Shown here piece by piece: positions 16,635 through 26,380 of a stretch of 64,000 bases of DNA. The DNA is taken from contig NZ_VCQU01000004.1 of NCBI RefSeq assembly GCF_012932915.1, positions 372,001-436,000 on the forward strand, read 5' to 3'. Each line of letters begins with the position of its first letter. Within the stretch, counting starts at the first letter, position 1. A program made the position numbers and the translations under genes. The notes under the pieces are model-generated. The model was given only the letters and a program-made list of their open reading frames with translations. It was not told the DNA's origin and did no database searches. This stretch comes from Antrihabitans stalactiti (GTDB taxonomy: Bacteria; Actinomycetota; Actinomycetes; Mycobacteriales; Mycobacteriaceae).

Positions 16635-17879
16635 ATGGGCAACAAATACGATCTGGCGATCGTCGGAGGCGGGCCGGCAGGGTCCGCCGCCGCGTGGCAA
16701 GCAGCAAGAGCGGGATTGAAGGTCGTGTGTGTCGACAAGGCAAGGTTTCCGCGCGACAAGGCATGTGGTGACGGGCTGACGCCTCGTGCGGTCGCGCTCC
16801 TCGACTCGATGGGCTTGAGCGAGCAGCTCACGCAGTTCCATCGGATCGACGGTGTGCGATTCAGCGGTGCGAAGAACTGGCAAGTTCCATGGCCGCACCG
16901 CACCGGGCTGCCCGACTACGGCTACGTCGCGCGCAGGACCACGCTCGACGCAATGCTGCTGGAGCATGCCGCGGCGGCCGGTGCCGAGATCCGAGAATCG
17001 ACGGAGGTCGTCGGCCCGGTGGCATCCGGCAATCGAATCACGGGGTTCAAAACGAAGAGTGCCGCGGGCACGGAGCCGATCGTCGCGGATATCGTCCTCG
17101 CCGCCGATGGGGCGTACTCGCCGCTGAAGAAGGCAATCGGCCTGAAGTCGAAGATATCCGGAACTGCAGCAGTCGCCATTCGCGCCGAAATGCGCTCGGA
17201 CCGACCGGATGATCACATGTTCGAGGTCTATCCCCACGTCAAGGTCGGCAAGAACACGATTCCTGGATACGGGTGGGTCTTTCCTCTCGGCGGCGGCCAA
17301 ATCAACGTCGGCATCGGCTATCTCACGTCCTACAAACGGTGGCGCGATATCAACATCTCGCAGCTGCTCGAGCAGTTCACGGCGACGCTGCCGCCCGATT
17401 GGCAGCTACCGCAGATGGACGAATTGCGCCGCAGTCGAGCTGTGCAAGCATGGCGACTGCCGATGGGCTTCACTGCGTGGCCACCGTGGCAGCCTGGCCT
17501 GTTGCTCGCCGGCGACGCGCTCGGCGCAGGCAAGCCGACCAGCGGTGCCGGAATTTCGAAGGCAATCGAGTCCGGGCTGCACGCCGCGCGGTCCGCACAG
17601 CTCGCTCTCGACACGACCGGGCCCGACGATCTGTCCGAATACGCACGTGTGCTTCGCCGTCGCTGGGGAATGCAATACCGGATGGGCAGGATCATCCAGC
17701 GGTGCGGTCGTGAACCCGCCCTCGTCGGGGCAGCGTTCTCCGTCTTCGACCACAAGATCACGCATCGAGCGATCATCTTGGGCGGCTACGGGTGGAAGGC
17801 CGCGAAATCGTATGAGCCGGAACCGAAGCCAAAATCCGCAGCGCGCCTGGAGGGTCCAACAGAGTCGATAAGCCGCTAG
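16635..17879 (+). CDS. Geranylgeranyl reductase family (MenJ-like) prenyl-chain reductase
   Basis: A complete 414-residue FAD enzyme: GGGPAG (11-16), CGDGL (44-48) contacting FAD, AADGAYS (157-162), the family signature PGYGWVFPL (210-218) and AGDALGAGKPTSGAGI (292-307). It is expected to reduce one or more double bonds of a prenyl chain, as MenJ does for menaquinone or ChlP for geranylgeranyl groups. AGGAG lies seven bases before the ATG and only eight bases separate it from the synthase. It is the last gene of the plus-strand operon; its relative at 1-915 is clearly diverged, so this is not a recent duplication. Confidence 0.87.
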   Translation: MGNKYDLAIVGGGPAGSAAAWQAARAGLKVVCVDKARFPRDKACGDGLTPRAVALLDSMGLSEQLTQFHRIDGVRFSGAKNWQVPWPHRTGLPDYGYVARRTTLDAMLLEHAAAAGAEIRESTEVVGPVASGNRITGFKTKSAAGTEPIVADIVLAADGAYSPLKKAIGLKSKISGTAAVAIRAEMRSDRPDDHMFEVYPHVKVGKNTIPGYGWVFPLGGGQINVGIGYLTSYKRWRDINISQLLEQFTATLPPDWQLPQMDELRRSRAVQAWRLPMGFTAWPPWQPGLLLAGDALGAGKPTSGAGISKAIESGLHAARSAQLALDTTGPDDLSEYARVLRRRWGMQYRMGRIIQRCGREPALVGAAFSVFDHKITHRAIILGGYGWKAAKSYEPEPKPKSAARLEGPTESISR

Positions 17880-17951
17880 GACCAGCAGCCCGCGATCACA
17901 TCGTGCGACAACGTCGGCACATCAACGCACATCGAGCGATGGTGTCGACGT

Positions 17952-18950
17952 TCACCGCTTCCTCCGCATTCCAGAAAGACCAAGTGCTGCAGCAATTCCA
18001 GCAACAAATAGTGCCATCGCGCCCGCAAACGACGGACCGCTGCGCACCTCTACGCGCGGTGTGATGACTGCTGGGGCCGGCGGTTCGACGTTCACCAAGG
18101 CGAGGTTCTCGGCTGCCGTCGCAGCCCACGCGGTGGCGAAAAGAATGATGCGCGCAGTGAAGAAGCTGAACACCATGATGCCGATGATCGGGCCGAACGT
18201 CGCCCCTGCGGGGCTGCTCGTCACCTGCTTCAGATAGAACGACGCGAACTGCTTGAAGATCTCGAAAACGATCGCAGCAAGCAGTGCAGCTCGCATTGCA
18301 CTCGCGAACGTAACCGGCTCGCGAGGCAGCCGAGCGATGACCCACACGAACACTGCCCACGAGGCAAGCAGGGCAAGAGCGATCGAGACGATCTTCAGCA
18401 CGATGAACACGCCCGGCGCTTCATCGAGATTCACCAAGGCCAGCAGCTTCCTGCCTACCGCACCCGAGCTGATCGCCGACAAACCGAGGGACACCACCAG
18501 CGCCAGACCGAGGCCCGCGAGCGCGACGAGGTCGCCGAGTTTCTGCTTGACCATGCCCGCCGGCTCGTGTTTTTGATCCCACTGCTCGGTGAGCGCGGCA
18601 CGCAGGTTGGCCATCCAGCCGAGCCCGGCATAAAGCGCACCGAGTAGACCGATGATGCCGACGCTGGTGCGCGCACCGATCGCCTGTTTGATCAGATCGT
18701 TGATCTGCTTGCCGGTATCGCCCTGGAATTTGTCTGCCACGTCCTGTTGGACGGTGCTGAGCAAGTCCGGATTACCCGCAAAGATGAAGCCCGCGATCGA
18801 AAATGCGACCATCAGCAACGGAAACAACGCCAGGACTGTGAAGTAGGTGATGCCCGCCGCGTAGTAGTCGCCGCGTTGTTGCTGGAAACGGCCGGCGGCG
18901 CGCACTGTGTGGTCGAACCACGGCCACGCCGCTCGGCGCTCGGCGATCAT
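17952..18950 (-). CDS. yhjD: YhjD/YihY family inner membrane protein
   Basis: A 332-residue membrane protein of the YihY/UPF0761 group with six to seven helices and the family's N-terminal 'GDYYAAGITYFTVLALFPLL' region (residues 27-46). A predicted extra helix near the C-terminus precedes a short basic tail. Its function is not established; early 'RNase BN' annotations of the family are wrong, and a role in lipid transport or export has been discussed for YhjD. It follows trpS on the same strand, the same arrangement as Rv3335c-Rv3336c. Confidence 0.85.
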   Translation of the reverse strand: MIAERRAAWPWFDHTVRAAGRFQQQRGDYYAAGITYFTVLALFPLLMVAFSIAGFIFAGNPDLLSTVQQDVADKFQGDTGKQINDLIKQAIGARTSVGIIGLLGALYAGLGWMANLRAALTEQWDQKHEPAGMVKQKLGDLVALAGLGLALVVSLGLSAISSGAVGRKLLALVNLDEAPGVFIVLKIVSIALALLASWAVFVWVIARLPREPVTFASAMRAALLAAIVFEIFKQFASFYLKQVTSSPAGATFGPIIGIMVFSFFTARIILFATAWAATAAENLALVNVEPPAPAVITPRVEVRSGPSFAGAMALFVAGIAAALGLSGMRRKR

Positions 18951-18974
18951 TCCTTTGAAGTCCGGGATGGCAGC

Positions 18975-20441
<1,467 letters not shown>

Positions 20442-20449
<8 letters not shown>

Positions 20450-20864
20450 GCCGCTGCGCCTCTCGCTCCAGAGCGGTCAGGGTGGTCGAGATGGACTTGC
20501 GCACTCGCGGACCGAAGTAGAGCCGAAACACCAGGGTGAGCGGTCCGTGGACTTGATATCGCTTGGTGACCTTGACTTTTCCGTCCCTGACAGGCTCGAG
20601 AAAGTGGTCTATGACCAGCTTGCCGCCGGGCAGGGGCGATTCGCCGGTCCAGCGGTTAGGCGACTCGACGCGGGTGATCTTTCCCGTGCCGCCAGGGTTC
20701 CCCTTCTGCTTGGACCTGATGGTCGCTCCAGGAACGAAGGGTCCGTCGATCTCGGCCATCTCCTCGCGCGGGTCCCAATCCGGGAAGCGCGCGAAATCCG
20801 TGAACACCGCCCAGAGCTTGTCGATGTCGCCTTGCAGGATTTGCTCGTCTCCGAACTCGTACAT
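20442..20864 (-). CDS. SRPBCC (START-like) family protein
   Basis: A 140-residue protein of the helix-grip START/Bet v 1 fold. The opening 'I.GDIDKLWAVFTDFARFPDWDP' pattern (residues 10-31) and the terminal helix 'TALEREAQRRG' are typical of the polyketide-cyclase/SRPBCC group that binds hydrophobic ligands. The ATG at 20864 has no clear Shine-Dalgarno sequence, so the mRNA may be leaderless. Paired with a MarR regulator it may bind or dispose of the regulator's ligand. Confidence 0.75.
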
Positions 20865-20876
20865 GCGAGAACAATA

Positions 20877-20896
20877 ATTGTTGTCGCGACAACAAT
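20877..20896. promoter_or_regulatory. Perfect 20-bp palindrome, probable MarR operator
   Basis: ATTGTTGTCG is followed immediately by its reverse complement CGACAACAAT. The site ends 12 bases upstream of the SRPBCC start codon and overlaps the last base of barstar, so it must sit on or next to the promoter. A second, overlapping 13-base palindrome, AACAAT-A-ATTGTT, occupies 20870-20882. Uninterrupted palindromes of 16-20 bp are usual for MarR dimers. Confidence 0.7.
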
Positions 20897-21363
20897 CAAG
20901 CCTTCAGCGCCAGCCGCTCCCCGTCGATCGGGACCGACCCCGACCGGTCCAGCAGCACCACGCGAAAGACGACCGGATCGGCGCGGTTGCTCCACTCGGA
21001 CGCATAGAACGCCATCGCATCCGCGAACCAGGCTCGTTCGGCAGGCTCGTCACGAAGGAGCTGCGCGGCGTCGCGCACCACGACCACATAGCCTTTTGCA
21101 GCGCCGACGAACTCCTCCAAATCACGCATGCATTCGTCGAAAGCGTCCTTGTTCTCGCCGAAGTAGTCCGGGAACTGGAACGCCGCCGCGAACTCGTCGA
21201 ACACCGCCCCCACGGTCGGCATCTTCGCTCCCCTGACCTCTCGCACGACGTAGCCCAATTCGGGGAGCCGGTAGCGCAGCACCGACGCCTGCCCGGGGGT
21301 TGCAGCTACCACCCCGAATACCGCGCTGCTCCGGTCGGCGAGGAATTTCTCGACAGTCCGCAT
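20896..21363 (-). CDS. Barstar-family ribonuclease inhibitor
   Basis: A 155-residue protein whose centre, DYFGENKDAFDECM (66-79), aligns with the barnase-binding helix of barstar. Asp73 corresponds to barstar Asp35, and Glu77 takes the place of Asp39. The C-terminal half (VVVRDAAQLL..., VVFRVVLLDRS) follows the barstar fold; the N-terminal 45 residues are an extension compared with the 90-residue Bacillus protein. It begins at the base where the ribonuclease stop begins (TGATG), so toxin and antitoxin are co-translated. Role: neutralise the ribonuclease inside the cell. Confidence 0.82.
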   Translation of the reverse strand: MRTVEKFLADRSSAVFGVVAATPGQASVLRYRLPELGYVVREVRGAKMPTVGAVFDEFAAAFQFPDYFGENKDAFDECMRDLEEFVGAAKGYVVVVRDAAQLLRDEPAERAWFADAMAFYASEWSNRADPVVFRVVLLDRSGSVPIDGERLALKA

Positions 21364-21782
21364 CAGCGCATCCTCGTGAACGTCTTGTAGTGGTCACCGG
21401 TGTACCAGGCTGATCCGTCGCTCCCGGTGATGATGCGTTCGGCGTCGCGAGTCTGGCCCCGCTGCTTCGGATTCACATCCCATTCCTGGTACGTGATGGC
21501 CTTGCCCTTCGCATCCCTCTCGGGCAACTGATGATCGCGATTTCGCCACGTATCGCCGCCTTTGGTGCCAGGCGCGTTCGCCGCCGCGGGCCACTCGCCA
21601 CTGTCGATCTTCTTCAGTGTCGAGACCGCCGCAGCAGGGACGCCGGGCGTAGCCGCCACGGTGTTCTTCGGTTGCGCAGCATCGTCGCCACCTCCCCTGG
21701 AGAGGACGAACACGATCGCAAGGGCCGCCAGCACCAGGGCAACAACTACTACGCCAAGCGTTTTCGGCCGACCCATCTGCAT
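21363..21782 (-). CDS. Barnase-type (N1/T1 family) ribonuclease, membrane-anchored or secreted
   Basis: A 139-residue protein: an N-terminal hydrophobic segment (about 9-27) without a lipobox Cys, then a Gly/Asp/Pro linker, then a microbial RNase domain. The catalytic residues of barnase can be placed: Glu100 in YQEWDV, Arg116 in ERIITGSD and His131 in DHYKTFTRMR, all in the expected spacing. Expected activity is guanine-preferring RNA cleavage outside the cytoplasm. GGGGG lies six bases before the ATG. The downstream barstar-like gene protects the producer. Divergent from the SCP2 gene with 44 bases between starts. Confidence 0.85.
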   Translation of the reverse strand: MQMGRPKTLGVVVVALVLAALAIVFVLSRGGGDDAAQPKNTVAATPGVPAAAVSTLKKIDSGEWPAAANAPGTKGGDTWRNRDHQLPERDAKGKAITYQEWDVNPKQRGQTRDAERIITGSDGSAWYTGDHYKTFTRMR

Positions 21783-21826
21783 ATCTACCCCCGTCGCTTC
21801 GCTCGCCCCGGTATACGGTAGCGCCC

Positions 21827-22477
21827 ATGCCCGAAGACCTCAGCGAAGCAGCCATCGGCAAATTGAGCTCGAAGGAGCTCGTCGCGCTACTGAAGCGGTT
21901 ACAGCCCGACGACCCGTCCATCGCGAAGCTCGATATCGACGTGATCGGCAGGAACATCGACCCTAAGAAGCTGGGCAACGACGAGTTCGCTGCACTGCTG
22001 GACAATCTCGGTCGCCTCGCTGACGGGGGCGCGAACCTCGACTTGTCGAAAATGGATGCGCGCAACTTCGCCAAGATCATTGCCAGAGCGTCCGACGACC
22101 AACTCAAGGCCGCAACGGCGGAGCCGAGGCTGCGCGCACGGGTGCTCGACGAACTCTTCCGTCGCATGTCGGCACACTTCCTGCCCGAACACGCGCGCGA
22201 CGGACGGGTCGTCATGCAATTTCGCGTATCCGGCAGTACCGCGCCGGGCGGTCACGACGATTACGCCGTGACGATCGAAGATCGGACGGTCTCGGTCGCC
22301 AACGAGCTGGTCGAACACGCGAAGTCGACGATTACGCTCAGCTCGCCCAGCTTGCTGAAGCTTGCGACTGGCAACGCTGGGGCAAAGATGATGTTCGTTC
22401 GAGGCAAGGTCAAGATCGCAGGATCGCTCGGGTTTGCGGCCGGATTCATGAAGATGTTCGAGATTCCGAAGGCCTGA
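21827..22477 (+). CDS. SCP2 sterol-binding-domain protein
   Basis: A 216-residue soluble protein. The N-terminal half is a charged helical region with repeated 'D..L..L' units; the C-terminal half (about 115-215) has the SCP2 lipid-binding pattern, including DRTVSVANELVEHAKSTI and GNAGAKMMFVRGKVKIAGS, where the K/G-rich strand pair is the usual SCP2 hallmark. Such proteins bind lipids or acyl-CoA; no specific ligand can be assigned. Confidence 0.72.
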   Translation: MPEDLSEAAIGKLSSKELVALLKRLQPDDPSIAKLDIDVIGRNIDPKKLGNDEFAALLDNLGRLADGGANLDLSKMDARNFAKIIARASDDQLKAATAEPRLRARVLDELFRRMSAHFLPEHARDGRVVMQFRVSGSTAPGGHDDYAVTIEDRTVSVANELVEHAKSTITLSSPSLLKLATGNAGAKMMFVRGKVKIAGSLGFAAGFMKMFEIPKA

Positions 22478-22570
22478 TGTGACGGGTTGCATAGGTCGGG
22501 AAACTGTGTGAGCCTGAGTTACAGACAAACCGGCTAACCTCCGGACAACGAAGTCGAAAGGTCAACGGGC

Positions 22571-23398
22571 GTGACTAAGACACCCCCAGCCGCGTTGCAC
22601 ATGGGATCCGGCGAGCCGGTTCTGCTTCTGCAACCGTTCTTGCTCTCGGCACACGCTTGGCGACGGACCGCAGAGTTTCTCGCAGAGTCCCACGAAGTGT
22701 TCGTTCCCACATTTGCCGGCCATTGGGGCGGTCCGAGCATCGACAGCTGGAAGGTCGACGTGCCCACGCTGGCCGACGTCGTCGAAGCTCAACTCGACGA
22801 ACTGGGCTGGGAGACCTGCCACATCGTCGGAAATTCGCTCGGCGGCTGGGTCGCATTCGAATTGGAGCAACGCGGTCGGGCACGGACGGTCACGGCCGTG
22901 GCTCCCGCGGGCGGTTGGCACCGGCACTCGCTACCGAAGTTCGAGGTGGGGCTCAAGTTCCTTTCTTTGGCACCGCTGATCGGCCTCGGCAACCGCCTGG
23001 GCAATCTGGTAGCCGAGAACAAGCTCATCCAGCGCGCGGTGCTCCCCTTGGTCAGCAAGAACACCAAGGCAGTGAGTAGTGACGACGCTGCGGACTTGAT
23101 TCGTGCGGGCACCCACTGTGCCGCGTATTTGCCGGTCATCTGGAGCGGAATCAGCCGCGGCGGCATCCATGACCTCAGCGAGATCGAAACACCGGTCCGG
23201 CTGGTGTTGTGCGAGAACGATCGGATCGTGCCGATCAGCCGTTTCGCAGGCCGATTCGTCGACGAACTGCCGGCCCACGCTGACCGGATTACGTTGCGCG
23301 ACATCGGTCATTGCCCGCAACTGGAAGATCCTGCGCTCATCGCGCAGCTGATCGGCGAGCATGTGGCCAGCTACCAGCCGGTCCGCAAGGCGGTCTAG
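22571..23398 (+). CDS. Alpha/beta-fold hydrolase
   Basis: A 275-residue hydrolase with nucleophile elbow GNSLGG (Ser89), acid in CENDRIVP (around residue 219) and catalytic His in [11 protein letters not shown]. The expected HG oxyanion motif is altered to [13 protein letters not shown], which is common in this branch. GTG start at 22571 with a weak GAAAGG upstream. It ends four bases into the 3' end of icd on the opposite strand. Substrate unknown. Confidence 0.78.
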   Translation: MTKTPPAALHMGSGEPVLLLQPFLLSAHAWRRTAEFLAESHEVFVPTFAGHWGGPSIDSWKVDVPTLADVVEAQLDELGWETCHIVGNSLGGWVAFELEQRGRARTVTAVAPAGGWHRHSLPKFEVGLKFLSLAPLIGLGNRLGNLVAENKLIQRAVLPLVSKNTKAVSSDDAADLIRAGTHCAAYLPVIWSGISRGGIHDLSEIETPVRLVLCENDRIVPISRFAGRFVDELPAHADRITLRDIGHCPQLEDPALIAQLIGEHVASYQPVRKAV

Positions 23399-24612
23399 CC
23401 CAGCGCTTTCGCCAGGTTCTCGTCGAGTGCACCGAGGAATTCTTCGGTGGTGAGGTAGCTCTGATCGCCGCCGACGAGTAGCGCCAGATCCTTCGTCATC
23501 TGGCCACCCTCGACCGTCTGGATGACGACATCTTCGAGTGCCTGCGCGAAACCGATGACGTCGGGAGTGTTGTCGAGCTTGCCACGGTGTTCGAGCCCAC
23601 GGGTCCACGCGAAGATCGACGCGATCGGGTTCGTCGATGTGGGCTTGCCCTGCTGATGTTGCCGGTAATGACGGGTGACCGTGCCGTGCGCCGCCTCGGC
23701 CTCACAGGTCTTGCCGTCCGGCGTGAGCAGCACCGACGTCATGAGTCCAAGCGAGCCGAAACCTTGTGCGACCGTGTCGGATTGAACGTCGCCGTCGTAG
23801 TTCTTACACGCCCAGACGTAGCCGCCCTCCCACTTCATCGATGAGGCGACCATGTCGTCGATCAGACGATGCTCGTAGGTGAGTCCCGCGGCGTCGTACT
23901 CGGCCTTGAATTCGGCTTCGAAGATCTCCTGGAAGGTGTCTTTGAACATGCCGTCGTAAGCCTTGAGGATGGTGTTCTTCGTCGACAGATACACCGGATA
24001 GTTCGTCTGCAGACCATAATTCAGCGATGCCCGCGCGAAGTCGATGATCGACGATTTGAAGTTGTACATGCCGAGGACGACGCCGCCGTCTTCCGGCAAC
24101 TTCACGACCTCGTGCACGATCGGTTCGCTTCCGTTCTCAGGCGTGAAGGTCAGCGTGACGGTGCCGGCTTCGAAGATCTTGAAGTCGGTGGCGCGGTACT
24201 GGTCGCCGAAGGCGTGCCGACCGATGATGATCGGTTTGGTCCAACCCGGAACCAGCCGAGGTACGTTGGAAATGATGATGGGGGCGCGAAAGATGGTGCC
24301 GCCCAGGATGTTACGGATGGTGCCGTTCGGTGAGCGCCACATTTTCTTGAGACCGAACTCTTCGACGCGAGCTTCGTCGGGAGTGATCGTTGCGCATTTG
24401 ACGCCGACACCGTGCTTCTTGATGGCATTCGCTGCCTCGATGGTGACCTGATCGTCGGTGGCGTCGCGGTGTTCGATACCCAAGTCGTAATACTCGAGAT
24501 TCACGTCCAGATAAGGGTGGATCAGCTTGTCTTTGATGAACTGCCAGATGATCCGCGTCATCTCGTCGCCGTCGAGTTCGACGACCGTACCTTCGACTTT
24601 GATCTTCGACAT
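23395..24612 (-). CDS. icd: NADP-dependent isocitrate dehydrogenase (homodimeric eukaryotic-like type)
   Basis: A 405-residue TCA-cycle enzyme oxidising isocitrate to 2-oxoglutarate. It begins [21 protein letters not shown], the N-terminus typical of the homodimeric IDH found in mycobacteria (Icd1) and eukaryotes rather than the E. coli type. The substrate loop [13 protein letters not shown] (near residues 95-107), the YKTD-like [10 protein letters not shown] metal region and [12 protein letters not shown] are present. Length is normal. Single-gene transcript. Confidence 0.96.
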   Translation of the reverse strand: MSKIKVEGTVVELDGDEMTRIIWQFIKDKLIHPYLDVNLEYYDLGIEHRDATDDQVTIEAANAIKKHGVGVKCATITPDEARVEEFGLKKMWRSPNGTIRNILGGTIFRAPIIISNVPRLVPGWTKPIIIGRHAFGDQYRATDFKIFEAGTVTLTFTPENGSEPIVHEVVKLPEDGGVVLGMYNFKSSIIDFARASLNYGLQTNYPVYLSTKNTILKAYDGMFKDTFQEIFEAEFKAEYDAAGLTYEHRLIDDMVASSMKWEGGYVWACKNYDGDVQSDTVAQGFGSLGLMTSVLLTPDGKTCEAEAAHGTVTRHYRQHQQGKPTSTNPIASIFAWTRGLEHRGKLDNTPDVIGFAQALEDVVIQTVEGGQMTKDLALLVGGDQSYLTTEEFLGALDENLAKALG

Positions 24613-24676
24613 AGGTACTCCGTGTCCTCCACCTTGTGAGTGCGCTTGCGGACGTGCGCACTCATGCTAAGCACGA

Positions 24677-24714
24677 CGCGCGTACGGCTACCTGTGAGGG
24701 TAGCCGCACGCGCG
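24677..24714 (-). terminator. Strong hairpin downstream of the MFS gene
   Basis: A 15-pair stem with a single internal mismatch: CGCGCGT and CGGCTACC pair with GGTAGCCG and ACGCGCG around a 6-base loop. It lies 19 bases past the MFS stop in the direction of transcription and upstream of icd. There is no marked T-run, as is common for actinobacterial terminators. Confidence 0.5.
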
Positions 24715-24732
24715 GGTGGATGGACGGGGGTA

Positions 24733-26232
24733 CTAGTCGGCGACCTTGACCAGCTCCGGCTCGCCTGGTGCCAGCAATTCCCGAGAGGGTTTGATGGTGA
24801 ATGCGACGACGATCACCGACAGCAGGAAGAAGAGCGCGCCCCAGTAGAAGGCCACGTCGTAGCTGTGGATCGCCGCCTTGGCAGGCAGGTCCGACACCGT
24901 CGCGTTGTTGGCGTAGAAGCGTTCCGCCACCTGGACCGAAATCGTTGTCAGCAGCGCGGTTCCGATCGATCCGCCGACCTGCTGCGCGGCGTTGAGCAAG
25001 GCGCTCGCGACCCCGGTGTCTTTCTCGGCTACGCCGTGCAATGCGGTGGTCTGCATGGCGACGAAAACGGGGCCCATGCCGAGTGCCATCAGGATCTGAG
25101 CGGGCAGCACGACCGATGCGTAGCTGTCGCCGAAGCTGAGCTGCGCGAGGTAGAGCAGGCCGATGAAACCGAGCCCCGCCCCGACCAACATCAGCGGCCG
25201 CGGACCGAACCGCGGTAGCAGCTGGCTCGACAATCCCGCCGAGATGATGATGCCTGCAGGGAACGGCAGGAATGCGACGCCGGCCTGGAGCGGCGTGTAC
25301 CCCAGCGTGTTCTGGAAGTAGAAGCTGAGGAACAGGAACATCGCGAACATTGCAATCGGCATCAACAGCGCGACCAAGTACGAGCCGCCGCGATTGATCT
25401 CGCCCGGAATATGCAGCGGCAGAAGCGGATGCTCGGCGCGCTGCTCTATCGCGACGAACACACCGAGCAGCACGATGCCGACGGTGAACAGCGCAAGCGT
25501 GCTCGCGGCGGCCCAGCCATCTTCGGCAGCCCTACTGAAGCCGTACACGATGCCGATCAAACCTGCGGTCGCCGTAATTGCGCCGGGTAGATCGTAATTC
25601 CCGAGCCGCGGTAGCGGAATGTCCTTGCGCACGAACACAATCGTTCCGATTGCCGCGATGATCGCGATCGGCGTGTTCACCAGCAAGCACCAGCGCCACG
25701 ATGCGTACTCCGTCAGCGCGCCACCGGCGATGAGACCGATCGCTGCGCCACCGCCCGAGATACCCGCGAAGACCGCAAAGGCTCGCGCACGCTCGTGCGC
25801 TTCGGTGAAGGTGACAGACACCAGCGACAGAGCCGCGGGGGCCAGCAATGCAGCGAATGCGCCTTGTAGCGCGCGGCCGGCGAACAGCTCAGCACCGTTT
25901 TGCGCAAAGCCGGCCAAGGCCGATGCGGCAGCGAATCCGCCCAACCCGATCAGGAAGATGCGCCTACGCCCTAGGTAGTCGGCAAGCCGGCCACCGAGCA
26001 GCAGTAGTCCACCGAAAATCAAGGTGTACGCGGTGAGAACCCACTGGCGGTTGCTGTCGCTGATGCCAAGGTCGACCTGAGCGTATGGCAGCGAGATCGT
26101 CACGATGGTGGCGTCGAGCACGACCATCAGCTGCGCGATCGCTATGACGCCAAGTGCCCACCATCGACGTGAATCGTTGCCCCCCAATAATCTCGAGTCC
26201 TTCGTTGCCTCTTCGCTATCCGTTTCCAACAT
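24733..26232 (-). CDS. DHA2-family (EmrB/QacA type) MFS efflux transporter
   Basis: A 499-residue transporter with 14 predicted helices. Motif A is visible as GRLADYLGRRRIFLIG (about residues 85-100) and motif C-like helices follow with GRALQGAFAALLAPAALSLV. Proton-driven drug or metabolite export is the family role. The ATG at 26232 is preferred because GAGGAG lies five bases upstream; an in-frame ATG 22 codons earlier has no such site. It is divergent from a TetR regulator, the usual arrangement for a repressed efflux pump. Confidence 0.88.
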   Translation of the reverse strand: MLETDSEEATKDSRLLGGNDSRRWWALGVIAIAQLMVVLDATIVTISLPYAQVDLGISDSNRQWVLTAYTLIFGGLLLLGGRLADYLGRRRIFLIGLGGFAAASALAGFAQNGAELFAGRALQGAFAALLAPAALSLVSVTFTEAHERARAFAVFAGISGGGAAIGLIAGGALTEYASWRWCLLVNTPIAIIAAIGTIVFVRKDIPLPRLGNYDLPGAITATAGLIGIVYGFSRAAEDGWAAASTLALFTVGIVLLGVFVAIEQRAEHPLLPLHIPGEINRGGSYLVALLMPIAMFAMFLFLSFYFQNTLGYTPLQAGVAFLPFPAGIIISAGLSSQLLPRFGPRPLMLVGAGLGFIGLLYLAQLSFGDSYASVVLPAQILMALGMGPVFVAMQTTALHGVAEKDTGVASALLNAAQQVGGSIGTALLTTISVQVAERFYANNATVSDLPAKAAIHSYDVAFYWGALFFLLSVIVVAFTIKPSRELLAPGEPELVKVAD

Positions 26233-26316
26233 GGTGACTCCTCTGTGGCTCGAACCAAGAACGAAAGCGTCTGTGACGATAGTGGCACCCTCCGACAATT
26301 GGCGTCAAGAGAAATC

Positions 26317-26331
26317 TGTCTGAGACTGACA
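26317..26331. promoter_or_regulatory. Candidate TetR operator between efflux gene and regulator
   Basis: TGTC and GACA arms flank TGAGACT in the 148-base divergent intergenic region; inside it GTCT-G-AGAC is also symmetric. Further TGTC half-sites follow at 26334 and 26343. The arms are short, so this is a suggestion from position rather than a strong motif. Confidence 0.35.
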
Positions 26332-26380
26332 TTTGTCCAGAACTGTCGAATTCCGAGCAGAAGCGAGTACTATTGGCAAC

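Noticed and set aside
5238-17879. Assignment as an actinomycin- or aurachin-type cluster
   Set aside because: Actinomycin clusters need large NRPS genes and aurachin clusters need PKS genes; neither is visible. The long-chain prenyl synthase and UbiA-type enzyme point elsewhere.
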